NCBI RefSeq assembly: GCF_030848805.1
Contig: NC_092360.1
Location: forward strand, 24,655,701-24,719,700
Origin: Temnothorax longispinosus
Taxonomy: Eukaryota > Arthropoda > Insecta > Hymenoptera > Formicidae
Direction of reading: 5' to 3'
DNA: 64,000 nucleotides
Shown here: piece after piece, positions 1-11,339 of the stretch
Layout of the letters: each line of letters opens with the position of its first letter
How positions within the stretch are numbered: position 1 is the first letter of the stretch
The notes under the pieces: generated by a model
Databases searched by the model: none
Told to the model about the DNA's origin: nothing
Seen by the model: only the letters and a program-made list of their open reading frames with translations
Translations under genes and position numbers: made by a program

Positions 1-1066
1 GATGCGGACGTTCGAAAAAACTCGAGTCCCAATGGATCGGACTATACGTAATCCTTGAGAAACACAACGACGTATTTGATCTACCTGAAAGAACAGTGTA
101 AGTACATAATTTAATTTAACTTAATTTAATTACAAATGAAAAATTAATTCTATTTAAAAAATAAAAATTCTAAAGGAATGAACTTGTTTAGAATCAAGAA
201 TCAAGATTTTTGTACAAAAATTCATCTCTTTGTACAGAAATAATTCAATTGGAAAATCAATAGGTATAGTATGTATCAAAATTCAATTATAAATACATAT
301 AAATAATATTCAAGATATTGTTAAAAGTCCTTATAAACGAATGAAAATATAAACACCCCATATGTACAAGAGTACAAAAGCCATTAGGAAATTCTATGCA
401 TTTAAAAATTATTTTTTGAATTATTGATTATTTTGAGCGTTTTAATATCTATGAATTTTATGTTTGTATTTTACAGAATCATAACCTAAAAAAAGAAATT
501 TTTTATTTTATTTTATTTAAAACTATTACGCTTTTTATCTCAACCATTCGATAAGAAGAGTAACAAGGACACGTTTAAAGAGTAGGTGACAGGGTACTAT
601 TACACGACGAGACAATGCGACGCGGACGTTCGAAAAAACTCGAGTCTCAATGGATCGGACCATACGTAATCCTTGAGAAACACAGCGGCGTATTTAATCT
701 ACCTGAAAGAACAGTGTAAGTACATAATTTAATTTAATTTAATTTAATTTAATTTTGTTCGACTGCTACTGAGTAGGGGTCGGCCGCCATGACACTGAGA
801 TGCGCGCATTTTAAAAGAAAAAAAATTCATCATCATAGCTATTTATAGATATGCTATCCGTCTGTTTCTATAATCTACCTGAAAATGTAAGTACATAATT
901 TAATTACAAATAAAAAAATCAACACGGACGTTCGAAAAAATTCGAGTCCCAATGGATCGGACCATACGTAATCCTTGAGAAACACAGCGACGTATTTAAT
1001 TAACCTGAAAGAACAGTGTAAGTACATAATTTAATTTAATTTAATTTAATTACAAATGAAATACTA

Positions 1067-1186
1067 TTGGCGCTTGAGCTGCGTTCGGGGAGCTTGCTAT
1101 CGCTGTCGCGCTATTGGCTCGAACAAAGTTCATAGCGTTTGCGTTTATAGCGTTAATAGCGTCTCCCCGAATGCACCCAACGCCAA
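1067..1186. repeat. Short foldback element
   Basis: TTGGCG...CGTTCGGGGAG at the left is inverted as CTCCCCGAATG...CGCCAA at the right, with GC-rich palindromic bits (TAGCGTTAATAGCG) between. MITE-like, about 120 bases. Confidence 0.6.
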
Positions 1187-1239
1187 AGCGAACGACGTGA
1201 GTAACGCTCATAAGCGCTTACAGCCGCACCCATCGTCCT

Positions 1240-2036
1240 AACCCGCACCCGGGGGGAGAACGAGGTTGCGGGGTCACCGACAACCTCGCGCGCGATCGTC
1301 GCGACGACCGGGCGACGTGGGTGCCGCGCGTCGAAACGTGACGCGGACCCGGCGGCACGTAGCTGTTGCATCTGCTTTGTCCGCGCGACCGCGTACCGCG
1401 CGTCCTTCTCAGGGAACGGAAGACTGCCTCCCCCTCACTCGGGTGACGTATGCCAGGTCGCGGAAACGAACCACCGTCGCGCTTTCCTTTATTTTTTGAT
1501 GTTAGGAGTGCGATTGTCGGCAAAGACCCTTAGATACGACTCTGTCTGGTGGTGCAAAGAGGACAGGAATCAAATCTATGCAAAAGTCGAGTGAATGGGA
1601 GAGAGAGAGCGATACGTAAAGATGTGAAATTCAGGTCTTAGAACACTTTATTATACGTTCTAAGATTTAGGTAGGCATCTAACATTACTTTATTGCGATT
1701 CTTTTAACTCCTTTTATTTTCATTCTGCGGCATGATTTTATATTTGTCGATAGACATTCTATATTTTAATGATAAGCGGTCCTGCAGGGATCTCCGGTCG
1801 CGAGACTGCAGCTGAACTTGTGAAGGTGGTGGACGTGATCGTAAACTGCATCGTTTGAATGATGCATCGATGAACTGATTCGTTTGAAGCGGAAGCCGGG
1901 AGCCGGGAGCCGGGAGCGTGTTGAAGATTTGAGAGCTGAAATCGTCTCTGGTATAAAAACTTCTAATTATCCGTAATTGATGAGCCCGAACAGATCAAAG
2001 GAAACGTTCCACGAGTTCTCTAATTTATTTTTTCAG
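1240..2036. other. Unique GC-rich insert in the left array
   Basis: No reading frame is convincing. 1329-1430 matches the exon-like body at 2090-2170 but lacks its donor. A heptamer AGCCGGG is repeated three times near 1896-1918. The stretch ends in a good acceptor (TTATTTTTTCAG, 2025-2036). Confidence 0.5.
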
Positions 2037-2175
2037 AGTCGTGCCGAGTAACGAAAGTGACGAGACAGGAGTACTGTACTTGAAACGTGACGCGGACCCG
2101 GCGGCACGTAGGTGTTGCATCTACTTTGTCCGCGCGACCGCGTACCGCGCGTCCTTCTCAGGGAACGGAAGACGT
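2037..2175 (+). other. Exon-like piece with GTAAGT donor, copy 1
   Basis: A polypyrimidine tract and CAG lie upstream. The body contains GACGCGGACCCGGCGGCACG, and the piece ends GACGT|GTAAGTACAT. The donor and following intron are the same as in the GPY/F modules although the body is different. The product is not recognised. Confidence 0.45.
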
Positions 2176-2976
2176 GTAAGTACATAATTTAATTTAATTT
2201 AATTACAAATGAAAAATCGACGCGGACGTTCGAAACACTCGAGTCCCAATGGATCGGACAATAAGTAATCCTTGAGAAACACAGCGACGTATTTGATCTA
2301 CCTGAAAAAACAGTGTAAGTACATAATTTAATTTAATTTAATTTAATTACAAATAAAAAATTAATTGTATTTAAAAAATAAAAATTCTAAAAAAATGAAC
2401 CTGTTTAGAATCAAGAATCAAGATTTTTGTACAAAAATTCATCTCTTTGTACAGAAATAATTCAATTGGAAAATCAATAGGTATAGTATGTATCAAAATT
2501 CAATTATAAATACATATAAATAATATTCAAGATATTGTTAAAAGTCCCTATAAACGAATGAAAATATAATCACCCCATATGTACAAGAGTACAAAAGCCA
2601 TTAGAGAATTCTATTCATTTAAGAATTATCATTTGAATTATTGATTATTTTGAGCGTTTTAATATGAATTTTATATTTGTATTTTACAGAATCATAACCT
2701 CAAGAAAAAAATTGTTTTTTTTTTTATTTTATTTAAAACTATTACGCTTTTCATCTCAACCATTCGATAAGAAGAGTAACAAGGACACGTTTAAAGAGTA
2801 GGTGACAAGGTATTATTACACGATGAGACAATGCGACGCGGACGTTCGAAAAAACTCGAGTCTCAATGGATCGGACCATATGTAATCCTTGAGAAACACA
2901 GCGACGTATTTAATCTACCTGAAAGAACAGTGTAAGTACATAATTTAATTTAATTTAATTTAATTAAATAATCTTA

Positions 2977-3119
2977 AAGTAGCTCATTTGATTCCTTTCG
3001 AAAAGTTCTAGAGTTCCTGATAAGTAAAAAATTGCAAAACCTTAGAATTGTTTTAAAAAATTATCATCAAAACACAAATGACATTCACGGCAGACCTTCG
3101 AAGTCGAATATCTTCTTAA
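2977..3119. repeat. Left inverted repeat of the 7.1-kb segment
   Basis: This stretch is the reverse complement of 9899-10046 with modest divergence (for example CTCATTTGATTCCTTTCGAA against TTCGAAAGGAATCAAATGAG). It starts exactly where the array stops. Confidence 0.8.
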
Positions 3120-3219
3120 AACTTCCATCAAAACGCCTGCAACTCTACCACTAACTAGTGGCGATCATGCTAGTTAACAAGATATTCGAAGATGCAACGG
3201 ATGAAATTCGACTAAGCCC

Positions 3220-3392
3220 CGTTTCACACGTATCCGACACTGGACTACTGACGCCGGGTATCCGATCGCGAAGTGTTTAGATTAATATGGGAGCATTTAC
3301 ACGTTTGTCCGATAGCCGATTTGTGAAAATAAAGAAAATCGATCGGATACCCGGCATCGGTAGTCCGGTGCCGGATACCTACGTGTGAAACG
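3220..3392. repeat. Foldback element
   Basis: CGTTTCACACGTA at the left and TACGTGTGAAACG at the right, extended inward by inverted CCGGGTATCCGATCG. MITE-like. A class cannot be given without a target-site duplication. Confidence 0.7.
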
Positions 3393-3559
3393 AGTCTACA
3401 TCTTTCTGTCCGTAAACGGTACGGGCATGGCACGGTTATGTCTAAATCGACCTTAAATCGGAGGTATATTCACGGAGGGAGTTCGTTATACGAGTAATAT
3501 TGACATAAATCTCGCAGCATTGATATATACGCGTATAATCGATTAAAGATGCAACAATG

Positions 3560-3679
3560 GGCCAATTCCTTTTAGTGACACAAGTCGACACAAACATCGT
3601 TCTATCCTTCTTGGCATTCAATGAATAACAAAAACAGAACGACATTTGTGTCAACTTGTGTCACTAAAAGGAATTGGCC
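3560..3679. repeat. Foldback element
   Basis: Terminal inverted repeats of about 25 bases (GGCCAATTCCTTTTAGTGAC and its complement) flank a 45-base loop containing TTCATTGAAT-like sequence. MITE-like. Confidence 0.75.
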
Positions 3680-3846
3680 TATCATCAACGAGTAAAACGC
3701 ATAATTTAATGCATTGAGTACAGACATTCATGGCGTATTAAAAAGTTGAAGAAAGTTACGTGCAACATGCGTAACTCTCTTTCATTAAAAAAAAAATGTA
3801 TAATTTTATGAAATAATGAGAAATTCTTTTTTATACGGCTATAATT

Positions 3847-4070
3847 CACTGTATATTCAAGTGTGTTATTTTAACTAAAGCTCTTCTTACACATTTCTGT
3901 CGTTTTGAATGATGCCATTTAACACGGTTGAACATATTAATACGATTAAACGTGTTAATTTAACACGCAACAAAACATGCTTCGTCTAATTTGACTAAAA
4001 CGAGCTTCAGTCAAATGTGTCATTTTAAAACATTTATGCGTGTAGAAATAACACACTTGGATTTACAGTG
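3847..4070. repeat. Foldback element
   Basis: CACTGTATATTCAAGTGTG at the left and CACTTGGATTTACAGTG at the right. Several TTAACACG-type internal repeats. MITE-like, 224 bases. Confidence 0.7.
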
Positions 4071-4165
4071 TATGATAAAACGGCTTGCAATTACAATTAA
4101 TTACAAAGTATTCTATACATATAATCATTAGTCTATATACTCTATATAAATAAAAAATAGTATTC

Positions 4166-4353
4166 TTTTAGGGGCCACACATCGATCCCGTTAAAGACGT
4201 CTGTGATAAAAGTTTTTTCTGTTTTTTTTGTATGTTTTTTTTGTTTTTTTATTTTGTTTTTTTGTTTTTTTTTTGTTTTTTGTTTTGTTTTTTTTTCTTT
4301 TTCTTTTGTTTTGTTTTTTTTATTTGCATAATTATGTACACAGGCCCCTAAAG
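4166..4353. repeat. T-rich element, copy 1
   Basis: Starts CTTTTAGGGGCCACACATCG and ends ATTATGTACACAGGCCCCT, with a long T/G-rich tract between. A shorter copy lies at 7575-7714, so this is a dispersed element with short terminal inverted repeats (CTTTAGGGGCC). Confidence 0.65.
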
Positions 4354-5000
4354 AAATAGTACAATATTAAAAGATAAAATTTAAACCAATACCTTGAGTT
4401 AAATAACATTTTGTTCTTTTTAATTACTATGTGTGTCGAAATTTATTATTTTAACACAAAGAATGTTATTTTAACTCCATTGATTAGTCAAATTAATAAT
4501 TAAATTAACATTGTTTTAGTTAAATTAATGACATACTGAGTAGCAGTAGTAACTTATAAGAATGGTTAAAACTAGCTTAAATTAAATATGTAATTTGACA
4601 CTACAAATTTAACAGTGTATATGCGACGAAGCTTATACAGTGTTTTCGAACGAAATAACTGTATATTACTTTCGATAGTGTTCTAGGACGTATCTTATAC
4701 TGTTGTAATTCTTAATTGAATGTGGGTGAATCTTTCTGATATACTGTTTACAAATGAATTTTTTTCTCTCTTCCTCTCCTGCCGGTCGATCTTTCCGGGA
4801 TAATCGTTACAAGTTAATCGTGCGATTCGCACTTATGTAATAACGAGTGAGGTGTATCATCAGCGCCCGCTAAGCGAACGGGCGGAGATGGTCTTACTTC
4901 GCGTGGTCATAATACTAAAAACGATCAATCAGATTACGTGATTGGAGGCACTGTTGGCCGTGTACCGGACCCGCGGCCGACCGACCGATCGCTCGCTGAT
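4354..5000. other. AT-rich stretch, no gene seen
   Basis: Contains TTATTTTAAC-type motifs like those in 3847-4070 and ends in a GC-rich transition at about 4860. No reading frame or RNA gene recognised. Confidence 0.5.
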
Positions 5001-5870
5001 CCGCGTTAAGTACGCGATCGCGTATGCACGTACTCGTTCTCTCGGTCGGACCTACTACCGGTAATCACGATGGCCACGGCGGCCTCGCTCCCGTCCGCGT
5101 GTTAAGCCTACTACCTTTTGTAAATCGCGGCAGAAAGGAACGTGAAAAAAGTGGCAAATCCGTGTTAGAATCCGAAGATTCAACTGGCCTGAAAACTACG
5201 CTGGTGCGAGCACTGTCGTATTGTATCGGAGGAGTCAGGCTGTCTTAGGCCCTTGATTCTCTGCACGAGTCTCTTTGAGCCTGGGTTCAGAGTCAGTTAC
5301 TGGTCTGGTGATGCGAATATATATAGCCTCTCCCAGTCAAGTCATGTGCCCACCTCCCAGAGGTCTCGCTGGACTGCTGCAATGGGGCTGTTCCGATTCA
5401 GTACGGCTCGGTCGCAAGATCTGATGTCGGCTGGTCAGTTCTGCAGTAACCAAGTGGCGTCAATGGCGATCTGACTGCGTCTCTAAAAGTCTGTAGTGAT
5501 ACGGGCCCAAGTACCGCTGGTGAGTTGTGTGGAGCCAATGAAGGGCACGGTTATCTGGGAAGCTCTCGGCTGTCCATCCGTTTGCTCCCCAACACGCAGT
5601 AAATATGAAGAAGTTAAAAATGAATCTTCACGCCCGTGTTCTCGGATGGTCCGGGCACTGCACGCACGATGCGAGATTGATGACTCGGTTAGTGCGGAGA
5701 CACCCAGTGACTACGTAGCTGGCTTCTCGAGAGTAGGCGCTAGTTATCGGGTATAGAAACGATTACGCCTCTTGACGCACGAGACTCATGTCACGAGTAG
5801 CCGTGGCCCCCAATAGCATTCTTCTTCTTCTTTGTAAATTTTATAGCACCTAATCCTCCTCAGGCCACAT
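5001..5870 (+). other. Unidentified GC-rich stretch with short open frames
   Basis: Three short frames (5024-5248, 5253-5474, 5496-5756) lie end to end in different phases. They do not match any family I recognise, and two start on GTG or TTG codons. It could be an old retroelement part, an untranslated exon, or chance. Confidence 0.3.
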
Positions 5871-6039
5871 AACGGCCAAGAACAAGTCGAAAATAATAAA
5901 TACAGACTCGAAAGATTCAATCAAACTCGGCGCTGATTGCATCAGCAATCTTCAAAAATTATTCAGGACAAAACACGTCCGAACATGTCCACGGTCTCAA
6001 CGAGACTTGCCCCCAGTATCCATGTCAAATTAAAATAGA

Positions 6040-6202
6040 AATAAATAGTAATAAGTTATTTCCTGAATGGATATCCATCTGTGTCAAACGCAGTAAAACT
6101 GCGTTTCAAGCATGCCCGGCGCCGGGGATCGACTCGCAACGGTGGCGGGATTCACGTCCGCTTCTCCCACGTTGCAAGGCTAGCCAACTTCGACTCCCCG
6201 GC
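6040..6202 (-). mobile_element. SINE-like element with tRNA-type head
   Basis: On the minus strand it begins GCCGGGGAGTCGAAG and has GCGAGTCGATCCCCGGC, so the first seven bases pair with a matching CCCCGGC as in a tRNA acceptor stem, with a B-box-like GAGTCGATCC. The tail runs to about 6040. A weak repeat, TAAAATAGAAATA against TAAAGTAGAAAATA, may be the target-site duplication. It supplies the last residues of the T-box frame next to it. Confidence 0.45.
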
Positions 6203-7158
6203 TAAAGTAGAAAATAATCGCATGCTTTAATGGGCTTGGAACCCTTAAGGGGAGGTCGTTCGGCTGATTCAATTCGGAGTCGTACATCAATGAGACCCCT
6301 TTGTCGGGACTGGAATCCGATTGGGCCACTGATGATCGATCGAATGATGCTTTCGCTTGAACCGTGACTGACCCATCTCGCGAAAAATTTGCGAATGGAT
6401 TATTATTGATCTTCGACTTCGTGATGTTCTCGTTTTGGTATGCCGTCACCGCGATAAATTCCGTCTCTTTGAAACCGAACAACGCAGTTGAATGAGTAAA
6501 GAGCTCGTTGTAGTTCTTCGCATCGAAGCAACGGACTATCCAGATCCTAGGAACGTATTTGTGCATCGATATTACTTTGGCTGTTGGACGTTGGACGTTG
6601 GACAACAACGACATTATTATTAGGGTCGTTGATGTTGTTCGTGAGCTTCAATTTATTGAAGCTGATCGGATTGTCCATCCAGTGGCTTCCCGTTGCCGGA
6701 CTGTCGGGATGCTTATAAATCCTATAGCCAAAGGGCTGTTGCGGCTCTGCCGGCCCCGCAAAACTCCAGCCACCCATATTGCTGTTCTCGCTCTCGTTCT
6801 GGTATCCACAGTAATTGTGGCGGCGATCGGAGGCCGGTGCTATCTCCATGAGGACATAATAATTCTCACGTTTCTCCAAACCGTTTACGTTTATTTAAAC
6901 GGACGGGAACATGCGCCGACTGCTCTTGGTAATTATCATTTTTGTATTATTCTCGTAGAATTGCTGCCAGAGGTTTCGATTAAGCAGCTCCATGTTGACT
7001 CCGCGCAGCAATGGGGGTTGAAATACCCATTCGCTTGAATTCATCCTCTCATCTAATTTGCGTTGTAGAGCGATCGGTGACTGCGCGAAGAGTGGTGATA
7101 CCAGTTGCATATTCAGTTCCAGTAGCATCAGTGTGTTGTTTGGATCCTGAAGAAACAT
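6203..7158 (-). pseudogene. Broken intronless T-box transcription factor copy
   Basis: Read on the minus strand, three pieces together span a whole T-box DNA-binding domain. Piece one has LWQQFYENNTKMIITK and RRMFP (about 7002-6898). Piece two has YYVLMEIAPASD, HPDSPATGSHWM and FNKLKLTNN. Piece three has MHKYVPRIWIV, FIAVTAYQNENITKSKI and NNPFA. HPDSPATG.WM and KLKLTNN recall the Tbx2/Tbx6 types; I would not go further. An in-frame TAA (6895-6897) separates pieces one and two. A third tandem copy of GTTGGAC (6583-6603) shifts the frame between pieces two and three; two copies would restore it. T-box genes usually have introns inside this domain and none is seen, so a retrocopy is likely. The start at 7158 (ATG) is a guess. 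Assembly error cannot be excluded for the 7-base repeat. Confidence 0.85.
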
Positions 7159-7574
7159 CTCCGATGATCGACGTTTCTCCTCCGACACCGTCGGTGTAAG
7201 GTATAAGGCAAACACGGAAATGGTCAGAACGAACGTCGAAATCACAGTGCAGTTGTAGAATGGAACTGAGACAACCGGTTCTCGCCTACCAGTGACCTAG
7301 TATCACAAAACGGGATCAGTGCAATCCGCCGAAACTAGGCGAAATATATATGTGTCGTCGGTCGTTCGGCGCCAACACATGAGACAACTATGCGTCCATG
7401 AACCTTTTGTCCTTTCTACTGCGATTTACAAAAAGTAATATATAAAGTAACAAATATCGTTCACATGATAATTTTAAATGCCATAATCACACTAACCTAA
7501 TGAGCTAGTTAAAATAAATATTAATTCATTACGCGTTGTTAATCTATTTGTCGTAAATTTCTCTTTCTTTAACC

Positions 7575-7714
7575 CTTTAAGGGCCACACATCAATCCCGT
7601 TGGAGTAAAATGTTATAATTTATAAGGTAGTCTTAAAAGACGTCCCTGATGAAAGTTTTTTAGTTTTTTAGGTTTTTTTGTTTAGTACATAATTATGTAC
7701 ACAGGCCCCTAAAG
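7575..7714. repeat. T-rich element, copy 2
   Basis: Starts CTTTAAGGGCCACACATC and ends TTATGTACACAGGCCCCTAA like 4166-4353, but with a shorter T-rich centre. Confidence 0.65.
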
Positions 7715-7998
7715 GATTAAAAATGTTCAGATACTGTCTGTTCCTTTTCCGGGTAATCTCAGTAGAGACATCCTGCACTTCTACAAGCTTCTCATATATT
7801 ATACATATTTACCTTTCCGCTGAATCTCGATCAGTCGAACTCAAGATATTAAGATTCTCTAATGATTCGATAATATTCCAACAACGTTCAGACAAAGAAA
7901 TTATTAGATTAATGTATGTACGGCAACAACTGGCTTCTTTTATGTACATTTTACATTAGTGACATATATTAGCGATATTTAGACCCTGATAAAAATAT

Positions 7999-8549
7999 GT
8001 GCACGGAAAGAACGGTTGTGCTGAAGTATCTAAAAATTTGGCTAAATATACAGATCTGAAAATAATTTTGTTACACCATTAAAATAATTATAGTAAGTTG
8101 CTGAAATATGATGAATCTGTAAAAAATTTTGACATTTTAGCAATCAGTTTAAGTTCTACATAATTATTTTGATGGACCAACAAAATTATTTTCAGATCTG
8201 TATCTAGCTAAATTTTTAAATACTACGGGTACAAAATTCGGTTTTGTGAAGCGCAAACGAAAGCCAAAGACATGCAGAGTTTCTTATTCACGCATCATGG
8301 AAATGCACGCCTTTAATCTACATGCACATACGGAAAAAACGGTTTTCTGTCTGAAAATAATTTTGTTGCACCATTAAAATAATTGTAGTAGGTCGCTGAG
8401 GTATGATGATAGTGCTGTACAAATTTTGATATTTTAGTAATCAGTTTGATTGTTTTACATATTTATTTTGATGATGCAACAAAATTATTTTCAGATCTGT
8501 ATCTAGCTAAATTTTTTGATACTTCAGTAAAACCGTTCTTTCCGTGCAC
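7999..8549. mobile_element. Composite foldback element with perfect 19-base ends
   Basis: The ends GTGCACGGAAAGAACGGTT and AACCGTTCTTTCCGTGCAC are exact inverted repeats, each flanked by TAT. Inside, two tandem halves each carry an inverted CAGATCTGAAAATAATTTTG pair. No coding frame. Likely a non-autonomous DNA transposon, either two nested copies or one internally duplicated. Confidence 0.8.
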
Positions 8550-8671
8550 TATTCTTCTGTACACTCTTTACAAATATAGAAAGAAGATATCGAAAAATAA
8601 AAATGCTTTAAGTCATTACAATGTTAAATTTACGTAAAAATCCATGTACACGGGGAATCTCGAGATTTTTC

Positions 8672-8676
<5 letters not shown>

Positions 8677-8718
<42 letters not shown>
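8677..8718. repeat. CT microsatellite
   Basis: About 20 CT units. Confidence 0.95.
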
Positions 8719-8719
<1 letters not shown>

Positions 8720-8720
<1 letters not shown>

Positions 8721-9477
8721 GGTAATGAAAATTTACGTTTTCACGCCAAATCGCCAAATTGCGTGTTAACGATATCGTATTAAAACTTATAATAAACGAC
8801 TGTTTCGGTCGAACTTCACCCGATGACATAATGTGCGCCTTTCAATATTAAAATAAAAATACATAATTATACTCAAAGTATAAAAAATAGAAAACAATAG
8901 ACATTTAGCTTGTACACGTAAGTGAATCTCGCGTATCATTAATGTATATATTATAAATGTATACTTGGCGCCTTTTTTTGTCTTTTTTGAAAATTACATT
9001 TATGTGGTATCATTAACAAAACGATGTTTTCACAAGCTCGGACTATTCAGTATATCTGCTGTAATCTACTTCTCATTAAAAAGTACTCTTTTGTGAACTA
9101 TTCATTATCATATACTGTAGGTACCAATAAATTCTAGATTTAGTAAAAACACAAGATAAATGCTATCATTTATCAAAACCCATTTAACCGATAAGCTTAA
9201 AAATGCAATTAATTATATGGATTTATTTTTAATTGTCATATACAAATTATCGAATTCTCTAATAAAAATTCGAACAAATTTAGATTTTGTATTAAACATT
9301 TAATCATTATGTCTAATACAAAATCTAAATTTGTAGAATATAAAGTTTATCTTTATTTTGCATATAATATAAAAAAGAATCTTATTAATTATTTCGGCTA
9401 GTGTGGAGAAAAATTATTCAATTTTCAAATCCAATTAAGGTATAAAGGTACTAATACTCGGACACTTAAGAGTAGGT
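8720..9477. other. AT-rich stretch with a perfect hairpin
   Basis: No gene seen. 9275-9294 and 9314-9333 are exact 20-base inverted repeats with a 19-base loop. Confidence 0.6.
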
Positions 9478-9690
9478 AAATGTACCAATGCCTGGACACG
9501 TATCTATGTCTAGATACCTTTAAAAAAATATAAATTTATGGAAATAAACGTTTGGATATCATAACTAAAGTTTCAAACTATAAAAAAAAAATTTTTTTAT
9601 CTTTGATTTTAATTCGCGTTATACTTATAAATAATAAAAATGTCCAGATATAGGTACATGTCCGGGTATTGGTACTTTTAACTTAATCTC
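9440..9690. repeat. Diverged foldback element
   Basis: GTACCAATGCCTGGACACGT near 9482 is inverted as ATGTCCGGGTATTGGTAC near 9657-9675. A second partial copy of the motif lies at 9446. Confidence 0.55.
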
Positions 9691-9898
9691 TAAATGTTGA
9701 GCAAAACATAATATATTAACTTTTTAAGGGCTAGTTAAGAAGATATTCGACTTCGAGAATGCAATGCGTAAAATTCGACTAAGTCCGCATAAAAATTATT
9801 TTGAAAGTTCTAGACGTTCTGATAAGAGTCCCGTTTTTTAGTAGAACTCTAAAAATTCTGAAAGGAATTTCTATGATCGAAAACGATCCGGTCACTAG

Positions 9899-10046
9899 TT
9901 AAGAAGATATTCGACTTCAAAGGTCTGCCGTGAACGACATTTGCGTAAGTTTTGATGATGATTTTTTTAAAACAATTCTAAGGTTTTGGAACTTTTTACT
10001 TATAAAGAACTCTAGAACGTTTCGAAAGGAATCAAATGAGTTACTT
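9899..10046. repeat. Right inverted repeat of the 7.1-kb segment
   Basis: Partner of 2977-3119. A shorter part, TAGTTAAGAAGATATTCGA, is also found in direct orientation at 3171 and 9732, so the ends are compound. Confidence 0.8.
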
Positions 10047-10441
10047 AGAACTATTCTGGCTTAAAATCAGACTTTTTTTTTAATTTTTTTGTTTAAAAAA
10101 AATTTTTTTTATTAAAAAAATTTATATGACCGTTTAGTTAATATAATTATATTATCAAGTTATTATTAAATATTATTTAACAAAAAAAGTTCGTTTAGTT
10201 ACGAATTTATAAACACAGTTTACCGCAAAAGAAACAAACAGAAACTTCCGGACAGGGCAGAAGATTGTCAATGACAAGCAGGCGTCGTCCGCTAAAACGC
10301 GCGCATTTTAATAACAAAAGTCATCTCTTTATAGAGATAAGTTATATTTAATTTACCTGAAAGAACAGTGTAAGTACATAATTTAATTTATTTAATTACA
10401 ATGAAAAAGTGACGCGGACGTTCGAAAAAACTCGAGTCCCA

Positions 10442-10620
10442 ATGGATTGGACCATAATATTAAAAATTTTAAAAAACCTAGATATGAGGTCGTTGAGCCA
10501 TATCTACGCAGTAGATAAACGCCTCAGAAGAATAACACGGGATCGTATCTCTTTAAATTAACCGCAGATGTGTTAAAAACCTGCCAAATTTTTTCATTAA
10601 TCTTAATAAATGATCAGTAG
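10442..10620 (+). pseudogene. F-box module, copy 1 (frameshifted)
   Basis: From the ATG the frame gives ILKILKNLDMRSLSHIYAV and then KRLRRITRD, matching the F-box pattern (hydrophobic LKI..LD..SL....V.KR.R.I..D.SL). A missing base just before the SLF segment shifts the frame. The upstream 45 bases are shared with the GPY/F modules. F-box proteins bind Skp1 in SCF ubiquitin ligases; no complete gene is present here. Confidence 0.6.
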
Positions 10621-10692
10621 AAATCCTACTTGATGTCAAATCCAATTGTTTTAAAGATTTACATATGGATGCAAAAAAAGATATAATGTTGT

Positions 10693-10860
10693 AAATAATT
10701 TATTAAAAGCATTATCGCGCGATTATAGTTATCCGCGTGTACGTGTGATGCCGGTGCAGTTGTGTCGAGCATCGAGCCTCTCTTTTGATCTCACGTTATT
10801 ATTTCTGAATTACTCACTTGATATACATTTGAAGTAAGATTTGATTAACGATTAATTTAA
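10693..10860 (+). pseudogene. Alternative module, truncated copy
   Basis: Replaces the LRR-like module after F-box copy 1. One frame reads LLKALSRDYSYPRVRVMPV. The arginine-rich end seen in the other copies is replaced by unrelated sequence from about 10780. Confidence 0.5.
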
Positions 10861-11339
10861 TTACAAATGAAAAATTAATTCTATTTAAAAAATAAAAATT
10901 CTAAAGGAATGAACCTTTTTAGAATCAAGAATCAAGGTTTTGTACAAAAATTCATCTCTTTGTACAGAAATAATTCAATTGGAAAATCAATAGGTATAGT
11001 ATGTATCAAAATTCAATTATAAATACATATAAATAATATTCAAGATATTGTTAAAAGTCCCTATAAACGAATAAAAATATAAACACCCCATATGTACAAG
11101 AGTACAAAACCATTAGAAAATTCTATGCATTTAAGAATTATCTTTTAAATTATTGATTATTTTCAGTGTTTTAATATGAATTTTATGTTTGTATTTTACA
11201 GAATTATAACCTAAAAAAAGAAATTTTTTATTTTATTTTATTTAAAACTATTACGCTTTTTATCTCAACCATTCGATAAGAAGAGTAACAAGGACACGTT
11301 TAAAGAGTAAAGAGAGGTGACAAGGGTACTATTACACGA

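Larger units (their letters stand above)
1..2970. repeat. Left part of the tandem exon-module array
   Basis: This stretch opens inside the array and holds five GPY/F-type short modules (near 43, 658, 957, 2256 and 2873) and two intron-like blocks (131-476 and 2346-2689). It is diluted by unrelated sequence at about 745-890 and 1067-2090. The short modules match those beyond 10.2 kb, including the donor followed by a TTTAA-rich stretch. No F-box copy is present here. The array is cut at about 2,970 by a 7-kb segment and resumes at about 10,240. Confidence 0.9.
2977..10046. mobile_element. 7.1-kb segment interrupting the array
   Basis: Bounded by inverted repeats of about 145 bases and unlike the array on both sides. 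Contents: several foldback elements, an unidentified GC-rich stretch (5.0-5.8 kb), a SINE-like element, a broken T-box gene copy, and AT-rich DNA. No transposase frame was recognised. It could be a non-autonomous DNA transposon that carries host sequence, or a duplicated block that happens to end in copies of one repeat. No clear target-site duplication is visible. Confidence 0.5.

Noticed and set aside
1056..1523. Several overlapping GC-rich frames on both strands
   Set aside because: All frames are open in arginine/serine-rich GC sequence and the first lies on a foldback element. No motif.
6559..7038. 159-codon plus-strand frame over the T-box region
   Set aside because: It is the antisense shadow of the T-box copy, whose minus-strand translation matches a known domain.
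8446..8637. 63-codon frame starting in the composite foldback element
   Set aside because: More than half lies in the element's right end; no motif.
8608..8829. Frame rich in RERERE
   Set aside because: Translation of the CT microsatellite.
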